Origin: JACKBC01 sp041391125
GTDB taxonomy: Bacteria; Chloroflexota; Anaerolineae; Caldilineales; Caldilineaceae
Assembly (NCBI GenBank): GCA_041391125.1
Contig: JAWKON010000044.1
Coordinates: 1 to 64,000 of the forward strand
Reading direction: 5' to 3'
DNA: 64,000 bases
Shown piece by piece: positions 21,285-31,081 of this stretch (position 1 is the stretch's first letter; the number at the start of each line of letters is the position of its first letter). The translations under genes were made by a program, and so were the position numbers. The notes below the pieces were generated by a model, which saw only the letters and a program-made list of their open reading frames with translations, made no database searches and was not told the origin of the DNA.

Positions 21285-22299
21285 TATGGGGATTGGGGAG
21301 AAGGGAATGGGGAATGGGGTACGCGAGATCACCTATGGCGAGGCGGTGCGTGAGGCCATTGCCGAGGAGATGCGCCGCGATGCACGCGTCTTTGTGATTG
21401 GCGAGGATGTGGCCGAGGCGGGCACCGCATTTAAAGTGCTGCTGGGGCTGGTGGATGAATTTGGACCGCAGCGCGTCATCGATTCACCCATTTCCGAGCC
21501 GGGCATTACCGGGCTGGGCGTGGGCGCGGCCATGACCGGCATGCGGCCGGTGGTCGACATTATGTTTGGCGACTTTGCCACGCTGATTATGGACCAGATG
21601 GTCAACCAGGCGGCCAAGACGCACTATATGTCCGGCGGCAAGCTCAAAGTGCCTATGGTGCTGCGCACGACTTTGGGGGCGGGTCGGCGTTCGGCGGCGC
21701 AACATTCGCAATCGCTGCACGCCTGGTTTAGCCACATTCCGGGGCTCAAGGTGGCCGTGCCTTCCACGCCATATGACGCCAAAGGGCTCATGAAAACGGC
21801 CATCCGCGAAGACAATCCAGTGGTCATTTTTGAAGACAAGATGATGTATCAGCTCAAAGGCCCGGTGCCAGAGGGCGACTACACCATCCCCTTTGGCGTG
21901 GCGGATGTGAAGCGCACCGGTGAAGACATCACCATTGTGGCCACCAGCAGCATGGTTCACGTGGCGCTGGACGCGGCCAAGCAACTAGCCGAGCTGGGCA
22001 TCAGCGCCGAAGTGATCGACCCGCGCACCACCACGCCGCTGGACCGGCAAACGTTCATCGACTCGGCCAAAAAGACCAGCCGCGCCCTGGTGGTCGATGA
22101 AGGTCACCACAACTACGGCGTCACCGCCGAGATCGCCGCCACCATTGCTGACGGCGCTTTCTACTATCTCGACGCCCCAGTCAAGCGCATGGGCGCCATG
22201 GATGTGCCGGTTCCTTTCTCGCCCGTGTTGGAGGATCAGACAATTCCAACGGCGGCGGGCGTGGTGGAGATGGTGAAGATGCTGTGTGGGAAAGTGTAA
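21271..22299 (+). CDS. Thiamine-diphosphate dehydrogenase E1 component, beta subunit
   Basis: E1 beta (342 residues) forms a heterotetramer with the preceding alpha subunit. Motifs: REITYGEAVREAIAEEMRRD, VFVIGEDVAEAGTAFKV, GLVDEFGPQRVIDSPISEPG, QMVNQAAKTHYMSGG, HSQSLHAWFSHIPGLKV, and in the transketolase C-domain SMVHVALDAAKQLAELGISA with VIDPRTTTPLD. The first 17 residues, MSTPNMGIGEKGMGNGV, are not family-like. They are encoded by a purine word tract (GGGATTGGGGAGAAGGG...) of the kind seen in intergenic repeats. The start at 21271 overlaps the E1 alpha gene, so the two are translationally coupled. Confidence 0.92.
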   Translation: MSTPNMGIGEKGMGNGVREITYGEAVREAIAEEMRRDARVFVIGEDVAEAGTAFKVLLGLVDEFGPQRVIDSPISEPGITGLGVGAAMTGMRPVVDIMFGDFATLIMDQMVNQAAKTHYMSGGKLKVPMVLRTTLGAGRRSAAQHSQSLHAWFSHIPGLKVAVPSTPYDAKGLMKTAIREDNPVVIFEDKMMYQLKGPVPEGDYTIPFGVADVKRTGEDITIVATSSMVHVALDAAKQLAELGISAEVIDPRTTTPLDRQTFIDSAKKTSRALVVDEGHHNYGVTAEIAATIADGAFYYLDAPVKRMGAMDVPVPFSPVLEDQTIPTAAGVVEMVKMLCGKV

Positions 22300-22304
22300 A
22301 GATG

Positions 22305-22444
22305 TTTCGTGTTGCGTATTACGTGTACCGATTCAGAAATATGCTGCGCGGCAAGAAGCTTTATTTGTTTATCTTCTCGAACCCATTGAGATTGTTGCCG
22401 CGCAGTCAGTTCCAAGTCGAGTTCACGCAATACGCAACACGAAA
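22305..22444. repeat. Nested word-built palindrome (CGTGTTGCGTATTACGTG words)
   Basis: Outer arms TTTCGTGTTGCGTATT (22305 onward) and AATACGCAACACGAAA (to 22444). The inner stem CTGCGCGGCAA (22344-22354) pairs with TTGCCGCGCAG (22395-22405). ACCGATT borders the left arm. It lies within the E1 beta-E2 gap of the operon. Confidence 0.82.
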
Positions 22445-22473
22445 TATACAATAACGCCAACGGAGAAAACTCC

Positions 22474-23820
22474 ATGCCAAAAGAAGTAATCATGCCCGCC
22501 CTCGGAATGGCGCAAGAGACCGGCGCGCTCATTGAGTGGTATAAGGCTGAAGGGGATGAAGTGAAGCAGGGCGAGCCGCTCATGCTGGTGGCTACCGATA
22601 AGACTGAAGTGGAAATTGAGGCCAATGCCTCAGGCGTATTGGCCAATGTGACCGCACAACCGGGCGATGAGATTCCGGTGGGCCAGGTCATTGCGCTGAT
22701 TTTGGCCAAAGGCGAGGCGGCGCCGGCGCTTCATGCTGCAACTGCGGCGCTAGCGGCGAATGATGCCGTATCCGCGGTGGCCGATCTGCCCAGCCTGCCC
22801 ATTACGCCGGTGGCGGCGCGCATTGCTGCCGAAAACCAGATCGATCTGCGCCAGGTTAAGGCCGCGGGAGACCGCATTCAAAAAGAGGATGTGCTGGCCT
22901 ATTTGTCGACGCAAATTGCTTCCGCGCCCATTGCAACCAATGGCCGCACGCCTGCCTCACCCAAAGCACGCCGGTTGGCTCAGAAAAACGGAGTCGATAT
23001 TGCGGAAATTGCTGGCTCTGGCCCCGCAGGCGCCGTACTGGCTGCCGATGTGCTGGCCGCCATCGCCCAACAAGCCGCGCCAACCCAACAGCCCGTTGCG
23101 CAACCCACAACGTCGACAACGTCCCAATCCCCAATCTCCAGCCCCCAGCCCCCTCTCCCCCAATCCCGCGCCTGGCGCGTCATGGCCCAGCGGCTGCAAG
23201 AGAGCTGGACCACCGCGCCCCATTTTTACTTGGAACGCAGCATTAACGCGCGTGCGCTGCTCAAATGGCAGGAGCAACTGCGGGAACGGCTGGCGCAAAA
23301 GGTGACGGTCACGGATCTGCTGGTCAAGCTGACCGCGCTGGCCTTGCGCCAGCACCCGCGGCTCAACGCAAGCTGGCTGGAGGGTGAAATTGTGCCGAAT
23401 GCGGATGTGAATATGGGGCTGGCCGTGGCCGTAGAGGATGGGCTGCTGGTGCCGGTCATACATGGGGCGGAGCGCCTGGGCATCGGTGAAATTGCTGCCC
23501 AGCGCGCTAATTTGGTCGGCGAAGCCCAAGCTGGAAAGCTCGCGCCCGACGCCATGCGCGGTGGCACGTTCACCATCAGCAATCTGGGCATGTTTGGCGT
23601 CACCAAATTCAACGCCATTGTCAACCCGCCGCAGGCCGCCATCCTGGCTGTGGGCGCCATTGAAGAGCGCGTAGTGCCGGTCAAGGGCAAGCCCAAAGTG
23701 CGCCCCATGCTCACGCTGACGCTTTCGTGCGATCACCGGGTGGTGGATGGGGCGGGCGGCGCGCAGTTTTTGCAGACGCTGGTGGGGTATTTGGAGGAGC
23801 CGCTGCGGGTATTGGATTAA
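22474..23820 (+). CDS. Dihydrolipoamide acyltransferase (E2) of a 2-oxoacid/acetoin dehydrogenase complex
   Basis: This core subunit transfers the acyl group from lipoyl-lysine to CoA. It is 448 residues. The lipoyl domain spans 1-75, with lipoyl-lysine in ATDKTEVEIEANASG. Two peripheral-subunit-binding domains follow: ITPVAARIAAENQIDLRQV with DRIQKEDVLAYL, then SPKARRLAQKNGVDIAEIAG with AVLAADVLAAIA. A Thr/Ser/Pro/Gln linker (about 209-231) is encoded by a CCCCAATC-type word tract. The catalytic domain follows, with YLERSINARALLKW, FTISNLGMFGVTKFNAI and the active-site CDHRVVDGAGGAQFL. Two binding domains are more than most E2 proteins carry. It is third in the operon. Confidence 0.93.
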   Translation: MPKEVIMPALGMAQETGALIEWYKAEGDEVKQGEPLMLVATDKTEVEIEANASGVLANVTAQPGDEIPVGQVIALILAKGEAAPALHAATAALAANDAVSAVADLPSLPITPVAARIAAENQIDLRQVKAAGDRIQKEDVLAYLSTQIASAPIATNGRTPASPKARRLAQKNGVDIAEIAGSGPAGAVLAADVLAAIAQQAAPTQQPVAQPTTSTTSQSPISSPQPPLPQSRAWRVMAQRLQESWTTAPHFYLERSINARALLKWQEQLRERLAQKVTVTDLLVKLTALALRQHPRLNASWLEGEIVPNADVNMGLAVAVEDGLLVPVIHGAERLGIGEIAAQRANLVGEAQAGKLAPDAMRGGTFTISNLGMFGVTKFNAIVNPPQAAILAVGAIEERVVPVKGKPKVRPMLTLTLSCDHRVVDGAGGAQFLQTLVGYLEEPLRVLD

Positions 23821-23862
23821 GCTAATTTGAAATGACCAAAGGCTTGGTCTAAAATAGAACCC

Positions 23863-24540
23863 ATGTCAAGCATCCAGCCGGGTCCACCCCAAAAGCCGAC
23901 TCATATTCCCGAACATGCCGAAATCTGCCTCAACGCGTTGGTCGCGCATGGCCTGGGTAACAAAATTTCGCTGGGCGGCGCCTTTGCGCTGCTGCACTAT
24001 TTGGATTATCGACCGACCAATGATGTGGATGCGTGGTGGGATGTGGCGGCGACAATTGCAGAACGTGAGCAAGTCATCGATGTCATTACTGACGCGCTCA
24101 AGGCGCAGGGGAATGTGCGCCTTCGCCGGTGGGGTAGTGTTGTCAGTGTCGAACTGCTCAGAGATAAACGTAAGATTTTTAGCTTTCAAATTGCTGAACG
24201 CTCTGCTCTCCTGCACAAATCAGAGTGGGCAGAGTGGATTCGTGTGCAAATGGACAGCTTTGAGGATCTGATTGCATCCAAAATGGTTGCCTTAGTGGAA
24301 CGCGGCGCGCCGCGTGATTTTCGGGATATTTATGCTGCATGTCAGGCGGATTTTGTCACAATTGATCAGTGTTGGCGCCTCTGGCGAAATCGGCAAGAAC
24401 TGGCTGACAGCGATTCCGACATGGCGAGCTAAACTTGCTGTGCAGATTCATTTGAAGCGCATTGAAAATCAGCGTCCGTTGACCAATATTCCAGACAAGG
24501 CTTTACGCGAGCAAGCGGAGCAAAGCACGATTGTGGTACA
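23863..24540 (+). CDS. AbiEii/AbiGii-type nucleotidyltransferase (one frameshift)
   Basis: This family (nucleotidyl transferase fold) includes toxins that modify tRNA or other targets. Motifs: ISLGGAFALLHYLDYRPTND with VDAWW (the Gly-Gly and Thr-Asp-Asp/Val-Asp active-site region), DSFEDLIASKMVALVERGAP and RDFRDIYAACQADF. The uninterrupted frame stops at 24432. In the next frame the family-typical end continues: AKLAVQIHLKRIENQRPL and NIPDKALREQAEQ. An indel near 24420 therefore breaks it, and the exact end is unclear because it runs into a duplicated block. The frame has no strong binding site. With the 101-codon gene behind it, it may form a two-gene toxin-antitoxin-like unit (inference). 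Confidence 0.72.
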
Positions 24541-24861
24541 AAACGGAGTTCGTCCATGCAGACGTGGATTGACGGCAGCTTATATCCAGATATCGACCCG
24601 CCTGATGAAATTGTCACTTTTGAAGAGCAGATCGACTTCATCGCGCGACTGTGTGCGGCATGGGATTTCGGCATTCTACCGGAGCCAGAGACGATTTATG
24701 AAATTCGTCGCCCGCACTGGCGCAAGGCAATTGACGAATGTCAATTGTTGACTTCCTCTGCTTATCATCTCGTCCGTGAATGGCACGGTTTGCCGGAATT
24801 GCCCTATTTGGGGCAGCGGTTGGCTTATATTCGCGATGATCCGAATTTAGAGTATATTTAG
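24506..24861 (+). repeat. Duplicated block, copy 1
   Basis: This roughly 356-nt block matches 29059-29414. It starts around ACGCGAGCAAGCGGAGCAAA and ends at the stop of the 101-codon gene. Only a small indel near the left end and two synonymous changes near the right end (GCT/GCC, TTA/TTG) separate the copies. Confidence 0.9.
24556..24861 (+). CDS. Conserved protein of unknown function, copy 1
   Basis: A 101-residue acidic protein that I do not recognise. It reads MQTWIDGSLYPDIDPPDEIV, FEEQIDFIARLCAAWDFG, AYHLVREWHGLPELPYLG and ends DDPNLEYI. It has no membrane segment and is rich in aromatic residues. A second gene at 29109-29414 encodes an identical protein with only synonymous differences. 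It follows an AbiEii-like nucleotidyltransferase and starts inside the tail of that frame, which suggests coupled expression. The weak binding site (CGGAGTTCGTCC) is conserved in both copies. An antitoxin or accessory role is only a guess from position. Confidence 0.7.
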   Translation: MQTWIDGSLYPDIDPPDEIVTFEEQIDFIARLCAAWDFGILPEPETIYEIRRPHWRKAIDECQLLTSSAYHLVREWHGLPELPYLGQRLAYIRDDPNLEYI

Positions 24862-26042
24862 TCTGCCCAACGCCCTTGCCACGCCGCTTCGAATTCCGCG
24901 ACTGTTATGTGGAATACCTCCGGCACGGCAGCTTGCCACGAATGATGTTTGGTAAGAGCGTCTAGTAGTTCGACGACCTTTGCGCTGCCGTACGTTGTTT
25001 GCAGATGGTTCAAAAGCCCAACCGCCAAACCAATGCGTTCGCTTTGATTGTTGGCATAAAACCAATTTTCATCCCGTAGGGTTATGTCAAATAAGTGCGG
25101 TAGTGCGCCGGTATGGCCATATCGGGCATAATCGGATGTTGAGCTTGCTTCGCCGCGCAGCCACCACTCGGCGGCCTGCATCATGATGTCCCATTTGGGA
25201 TCGATGGGCCTGTCGCCAAGCCATTCATGGAAAACCTCTTTGGCCAGCGGCTACGCGCACCGTCGCTCAAAAGTAAGCTGCATCTTGGAGGGCGATAGTT
25301 GAAGGTTCGAGTAGCCGCGACTGCAAGAGGAGGGGACAGTGCTGTTGCGCCAACTCGGCGATGTCAACACAATTTGGCCGCCTGCTTGCCAGAAGGCAGG
25401 CAATCTTTTACGCCCAATCTCGATTTGCAATGGATCATCCGACGCGGCTATAGGCAGTTGCATACGCCCACGCATGCGCACGTAAATCTCTTCCAGCAGT
25501 GGCGCCGCCTGGAGTGCAGCCTCTTTATCTCTTGCATAAAAAGCCAACTGTATATGCGGCGTCTTCACATATTGCCGTTCACCCCACTGGGGGTCTATGG
25601 GTACACCATCAGCGCCGACCTGTCGCCATCCGGTTTTATCAGCGCGAAAGAGCCGCGTTTCCGTCGTCGCCGTTTGAGATTCGCGATTGCTGATTTTTAG
25701 CTCCACGATGGCTGTGACGCCAGCCTGATTGTGCATTAAGTTGAAATCCTGAATTTGGGCGTCCAGTCCGGCGGCGCGGGCGCGATTGGCCCCGAATTCT
25801 GCATCAATCATGCGCTGAATATCGGTTTGCATGATTGCTAGATTGCTTGTTGAGCGCGTCCATAGATGATGTCCAGCTATAAACAACAAGATGAGAGCGA
25901 ATGCAAAAGTATGGATCAACGTGTTTTTCAACCGCTTCTGCTGATCACCGCTGCCATTACTGAACTGTTCGCCCTCCCATTTGGGCTGTTCCTCTGAATC
26001 ATTATCAACGATTTGCCAGTCCAATTGGATCGTTTTGTGCAT
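24858..26042 (-). pseudogene. Membrane-anchored protein of unknown function (frameshifted)
   Basis: The start at 26042 gives a polar N-terminus, one membrane span (IHTFAFALILLFIAG, about 44-58) and an extracytoplasmic domain. That domain has ELKISNRESQTATTETRLFR, GWRQVGADGVPIDPQWG and EIYVRMRGRMQLPIAASDDP. The frame then drifts, and pieces in other frames continue: QIVLTSPS, EWLGDRPIDPKWDIMMQAAE, WWLRGEASSTSDYARYGHTG, RIGLAVGLLNHLQTTYG and FEAAWQGRWAD. The layout (anchor, then a late segment ending in a W-L-R-G-E-A motif and a leucine-rich tail) recalls peptidase-MA-like proteins, but no HExxH is legible. Indels fall near 25330 and 25255. It is divergent from the regulator that follows. Confidence 0.55.
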
Positions 26043-26253
26043 CTATGATTGCAGCCTCTCAAAGATAGTTATGACGGCTCACGCTGGGTAAGTTCAGTTC
26101 CATAGTGTATCTACGCATCGTTGATGGAGCACGGTATAGGATGACAATTAGCGTGGGGAGTCTGGTTGGCATCGCGTTGATAAATCGTTGATACTTGAGT
26201 TGTGGCAAGGATTTCTGGTTGATTTCATTGGTAACTCCTTATATAATCTGCTT

Positions 26254-29055
26254 ATGCAACCCCTACACATATCCCTAACCGGACCATTTTGTATTTACGT
26301 CAACGGTCAAGAAACAAACAATTTCCAGTCCAATAAAGCGCGTGGATTACTGGCCTATCTTGTAATCGAAGCCCAACGCCCACACGCCCATGCGCCTGGC
26401 ATCTCTATTATGGCCAGACGTTGCAGCGGCAACGGCGCGTGCTTATTTGCGTCACGCTCTCCTTAATCTGCGTCAAGTCCTGCAACAATCAGACGATATG
26501 ACCACGCCGCCTTTGCTGGTGACGCGCACCGCCCTCCAATTCAACAGTCATTGCGCCTATGTCTGCGATGTACATGAATTGGAGCGTGTCGTTCAGCAAG
26601 CGCGCGGACATGATTTAGACGTAGCAGACACCACAAGGGAGACTCTGAAATGCGCTTTGCAGGGGTATAAAGGGGTGTTTCTAGATGGGCTCGAACTGCA
26701 CGATTGTGCCGATTTTGAAGAATGGGTGGGCCTCACGCGCGCCAAGATCGAGCAATTTGCCCTGGAAGGTTTTACCCTACTGACTGCATATTATGAGCAG
26801 ATAGGTCAATATGAGAAGGCGCTACAGAGTGTGCAACAACAGCTTGATATAGCGCCCTGGTTGGAAGAAGCCCATTATAAAGCGATGTACTATCTGGCCT
26901 GCACCGGGCAGCGCAGCGCCGCCTTGCAGCAATATCAACGATGCCAGCAGCTTTTAGCCGAAATGTTGGATGTGGCCCCTAATGCCGAGATCACTGCTTT
27001 GTACGAACAAATTAAGCAGGGGGTTGGGCAGCCGCTGGCTTATGAACGGCTGTTGAATCACATCGACGCCAGTACGCGCGAAGGGGAAGAGAACACAAAC
27101 GGGGATGGCACATTCCGCTCACCGGACAGAGCCTCTGGTCCTCAATCGAGTCTGCCCACGCATATGACTGCCCTGCTGGGTCGGCAAGAGGATATAGGCG
27201 CGATTGGCCAACTTCTGCGCAGTGAGAAAGTCCGGCTGCTGACGCTGGTGGGAGTGGGGGGTGTGGGCAAAACGCGCTTAGCGATTGAAGCCATGCGTCA
27301 GTTGCAAACCGAAGCGGATATACAAGTTGTGTATGTGGCGCTGGAACCAATTCAAGATGCAGTTTACGTTTTGAAGGAGTTAGCGACAGCGCTTGGCATT
27401 GACATTTCGGGCGAACAGACGCCCATCACGCGACTCGTCTCTTATCTGCGTCACATGCAGATAGTGCTGCTGTTGGACAATTTTGAACATCTGTTGCCAG
27501 CCGCCGAACAGGTATCTACGCTACTTCAGGAATGCCCTCGGCTGAAAATAGTGGCGACCAGCCGTGAACGCCTGCATCTTTATGGCGAATTTGAATATTC
27601 TGTGTCACCTTTGCCAACCCCATCACTGGAAGATCACAGTACAATCGATTCACTCTCGCAAATCGCCTCCATCCAGCTATTTGTCGATCGAATGCGCTTT
27701 GTGGATGCAACCTTTGCGATCTCGTTTGAGAATATGCGCGTTGTATCCCAAATTTGTGCGGCGCTGGATGGCATCCCGCTGGCCATTGAATTGGTGATTG
27801 GACAAAGCCGATTTTTTGCGCCGCACGAACTCTTGGCCCAATTGCAGCAAAGTATTGCCATCATTAGTCAGGGGCCGACGGATGCACCAGCGCGCCATCA
27901 GACGCTGGAAGACACTATTGGTTGGAGCTATGCGTTGTTAAAGCCCATTGAACAGGCGATTTTTCGACGCCTGGCCATCTTTGCGGACGGCTTTACGCTG
28001 GAGGCCGCGCAGGCGATGTGCAATTTGCCTTTGCAAGATGCAGATATAATTTTGCCATCAAAGGCAATTCGCTATTTAACAACCCTTTTAGACAAAAATT
28101 TGCTCTACCGCGCCAAAGGGGATGGCCGAGAAGCGCGCTATGCCATGTTGCAAACAATTCGCCACTTTGGCTTGGATCTGTTAACGCAACGTGGCGAATT
28201 GGATGTGGTTGCGCAAGTTCATTTGCAATATTTCGCCACAATGGCGGACGAGGCGGAAAGGATAATTCGTTATCCCGGCGACCATGACTGGTTGCATCGT
28301 CTGGATACAGAATATGCCAATATGCGGGCGGCTCTGCAATATGGGCGCGGCTCAACTCATCAACATCTGTATTGGCAGTTGGCGGGGTCATTGGGCGCCT
28401 ATTGGCTGGCCCGACGCTATTACCAGGAGGGGTACAGAGTCCTAAACTCTCTGATGTCGTCAGCCGAGACGATTGATGATTCGCAATTAAGCGCGCGCAT
28501 TTTGTTTTATTGCGGGTGTTTAACCGAGAAACAGGCAAACGCTAGTAAATCGCTCTCATTAATCGAAGAGAGCTTGGCCCTCTATCGGGCATTAGCATGC
28601 CCATCCGAGGCGGCCCTATGCCTAAATGCTTTAGGCATAGGCTTGCGCTCTATTGGTTTGTCTGCGAAGTCGGAAAAGCTGCATCGAGAGAGTCTCTCAA
28701 TTTATCGTCAGTTGCAAGATGCGCATGGGCTGGCCCTTGGTCATGAAAGAACTGGGGGTCGTATTGCCGCTAAATGGAAAGTTTACCGAGGCTATAGAGG
28801 TTCTTTCAGAAGCGAGGAAATGGGTGTTCAGTTCGGGGATCGTTTGATCATGGCAACGGCCGATGGTAAACTCGGTTATGTATATCGATTGCTGGGCGAA
28901 TACAATAGCGCCAAATATTTTTGCAGAGGTGTATTGAACCCCTAGGAGAGTTGAATGAACTCATTGCTGCATCCTACTATGTAGCTGAATTAGGTTTGGT
29001 TGCGTTGAATGAGAACAATCACAGGGCGGCCTCAAATTATATTCGCCATAGTTTA
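26254..29055 (+). pseudogene. SARP-type regulator: BTAD, NB-ARC ATPase and TPR domains (frameshifted, 3' end displaced)
   Basis: This is a large cytoplasmic regulator of the AfsR/SARP kind. The start ATG at 26254 gives LHISLTGPFCIYVNGQE, the usual opening. After an indel near 26390 the frame runs clean to about 28740. It has a bacterial transcriptional activation domain (VCDVHELERVVQQARG, YYEQIGQYEKALQSVQQQL), then an NB-ARC/STAND ATPase. That domain shows Walker A in LVGVGGVGKTRLAIEA, Walker B in VLLLDNFEHLL and sensor ATSRERLHLYGEFEY. TPR helices follow (CLTEKQANASKSLSLIEESL). Near the end, pieces in other frames continue the TPRs (NGKFTEAIEVLSEARKW, ELIAASYYVAELGLVALNEN) until 29055. There the duplicated block takes over, so the C-terminus is lost or replaced. 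No HTH at the start is visible beyond the trans_reg-like segment. Confidence 0.75.
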
Positions 29056-29058
29056 TTA

Positions 29059-29414
29059 ACGCGAGCAAGCGGAGCAAACGCGATTGTGGTACAAAACGGA
29101 GTTCGTCCATGCAGACGTGGATTGACGGCAGCTTATATCCAGATATCGACCCGCCTGATGAAATTGTCACTTTTGAAGAGCAGATCGACTTCATCGCGCG
29201 ACTGTGTGCGGCATGGGATTTCGGCATTCTACCGGAGCCAGAGACGATTTATGAAATTCGTCGCCCGCACTGGCGCAAGGCAATTGACGAATGTCAATTG
29301 TTGACTTCCTCTGCTTATCATCTCGTCCGTGAATGGCACGGTTTGCCGGAATTGCCCTATTTGGGGCAGCGGTTGGCCTATATTCGCGATGATCCGAATT
29401 TGGAGTATATTTAA
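29059..29414 (+). repeat. Duplicated block, copy 2
   Basis: Near-identical to 24506-24861. Its left end interrupts the TPR-coding part of the regulator. The left junction reads TTATTAACGCGAGC here and CTTTACGCGAGC in copy 1. Confidence 0.9.
29109..29414 (+). CDS. Conserved protein of unknown function, copy 2
   Basis: Encodes the same 101 residues as 24556-24861, with GCC for GCT and TTG for TTA as the visible differences. Here it has no nucleotidyltransferase in front. Instead it follows the broken end of the SARP-like regulator. That all differences are synonymous suggests selection on the protein, or recent copying or gene conversion. A terminator follows after about 40 nt. Confidence 0.7.
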   Translation: MQTWIDGSLYPDIDPPDEIVTFEEQIDFIARLCAAWDFGILPEPETIYEIRRPHWRKAIDECQLLTSSAYHLVREWHGLPELPYLGQRLAYIRDDPNLEYI

Positions 29415-29450
29415 TTCTCAGTTGAACCCCAATGCATACATCAATGTGAT

Positions 29451-29491
29451 GCAAAAAGGCCTGACATTTGTGAAATGCCAGGCCTTTTTGC
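29451..29491. terminator. Bidirectional intrinsic terminator
   Basis: GCAAAAAGGCCTGACATTT (29451-29469), a 3-nt loop and a complement with one mismatch (29473-29491) ending in TTTTT. It lies between the convergent 101-codon gene and the GH4 gene. Confidence 0.88.
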
Positions 29492-29518
29492 AATTTGCAT
29501 ACAAACATTAACAAGCCA

Positions 29519-31081
29519 TTACGCCGGCTCTTTCGTCATCTTCCCTTTATCTGCCGCCGCCGCATTGGCGCGGGCCGCGGCCTTATCCTGGGCCAACTCC
29601 TCGACCGTCTTGGTGTGCAGACGGGCCGCGCCCTGCCAACCCTCGCGCAGCATGACGCGCGTTCCCTTGCGCTCGTGCTCAGCCAGCCGTTCGGCGGCGG
29701 CAGCAATCTCGTCTTCGGCGTAGTTGGGCAGCCATTGGGCTTGGGCCACCAGCATTTCGTCCACCATCTGCCATACCTCTTCGGGGTTGCAGACGGCGCC
29801 CACCAGCGGGTCGTGCAGCATGGCCTGCTTGAGCAGCTCCACGTCGCCATGCACGGCGGCTTCCATGGCCATCTCCTGCACGCGCACGCTGGCCGAACAG
29901 GTGGCGGCGCAGGCTAGCGGCAGGTCGCCCACCACGGGCATGTTGATGCCGTTTTTGTCCACGTAGCCCGGAATTTCGATGATGCAGCCGTCGGGCAGGT
30001 TGGTAATGTGGCCCTGGTTGGGAATGTTGAAGTGACCGCGATAGACGCGTCCGGTCTCCAGCGCTTCGATAATATATGAGCCGTGTTCTTCGCTGCGCTT
30101 GTCGCCGCTGATTATCGGCGGATCTTGCTTGAGCCAGTTAGGGAAGTCGGTCGCGAACCAGTTGCGCCCCTCGGTGCAGACGCGCAGATAGCCGCCCGTT
30201 TCGCCATTGATCCAGCTCGACAGGTCGATCCAGTCGTTGATCTCATCGGCGCGCTTGCGATACCAGGGTACATATTCGCTGACGTGGCCGTTGGATTCGG
30301 TGGTGTAATAGCCAAAGCGGCGCAGCATATCGATGCGCACTTTTTCGGTTTCGCGATATTTGGGGTGCGCCTCGAACATTTCCAGCAAATAGGGCGTCAT
30401 GTCCATGTTGCGCCACTGCACCTGAATATACCAGGTCTGGTGGTTGATGCCGGCGCAGATAATGTCCACATCGCGGCGGTGCAACGTCTCATCCTCGGCC
30501 AGCAGCCCTTCGTTTTTGGCCCACAGCTCAATGCAGCGCACAATCTGCCAGTGGCCGCCCTGTACACCGTGGCAGAGGCCAATGGTCGGCACGTCGCCAT
30601 ATTTGCTGCACGCCCACACGTTCATGGCCATGGGGTTGGAATAGTTGAGGAAGAGCGCGTGCGGCTTGGCTGCTTCGCGCATATCGTCGCAAATCGAGAG
30701 CAGCGCCGGAATGGTGCGCTGGCCATACATAATGCCGCCGGCGCAGAGCGTATCGCCCACGCACTGGTCAATGCCATATTTGAGCGGAATGTCAATGTCG
30801 GTCTGGAAGGCGGCCAAACCGCCCTGCCGGATGGTGCTGATCACGTAGTCGGCATCTGCAATGGATTCAGCCTGGTCCGTGTGGGTGGTCACAGTGGCGG
30901 GTAATTTGTTGGCTTCAATATCGCGTTGGGCCAATTGCGCCACCATGTTCAAGTTGTCGGGGTTGATATCCATGAAGGCGAAGTGGGTATCCGCCAATTC
31001 GGGTACGGCCAAAATGTCGTGCATGAGCTTGCGTGTAAAACCAATGGAGCCGGCGCCAATCATGGCGATTTTAATCGACAT
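29519..31081 (-). CDS. Glycoside hydrolase family 4 protein (alpha-galactosidase/alpha-glucosidase type)
   Basis: GH4 enzymes cleave glycosides by an NAD+- and Mn2+-dependent oxidation-elimination route in the cytoplasm. It is 520 residues. The Rossmann start is IKIAMIGAGSIGFTRKLMHD. It continues with DYVISTIRQGG, CVGDTLCAGGIMYGQRTIP, LFLNYSNPMAMNVWA, GLCHGVQGGHWQI (the Cys-His metal ligand region) and CAGINHQTWYIQV. The C(H)GV...NH pattern fits the MelA-like branch. The last 60 residues are an Ala/Glu/Lys-rich tail. The start overlaps the stop of the upstream Rpn gene by 11 nt, so the two are probably co-transcribed although functionally unrelated. Confidence 0.9.
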   Translation of the reverse strand: MSIKIAMIGAGSIGFTRKLMHDILAVPELADTHFAFMDINPDNLNMVAQLAQRDIEANKLPATVTTHTDQAESIADADYVISTIRQGGLAAFQTDIDIPLKYGIDQCVGDTLCAGGIMYGQRTIPALLSICDDMREAAKPHALFLNYSNPMAMNVWACSKYGDVPTIGLCHGVQGGHWQIVRCIELWAKNEGLLAEDETLHRRDVDIICAGINHQTWYIQVQWRNMDMTPYLLEMFEAHPKYRETEKVRIDMLRRFGYYTTESNGHVSEYVPWYRKRADEINDWIDLSSWINGETGGYLRVCTEGRNWFATDFPNWLKQDPPIISGDKRSEEHGSYIIEALETGRVYRGHFNIPNQGHITNLPDGCIIEIPGYVDKNGINMPVVGDLPLACAATCSASVRVQEMAMEAAVHGDVELLKQAMLHDPLVGAVCNPEEVWQMVDEMLVAQAQWLPNYAEDEIAAAAERLAEHERKGTRVMLREGWQGAARLHTKTVEELAQDKAAARANAAAADKGKMTKEPA

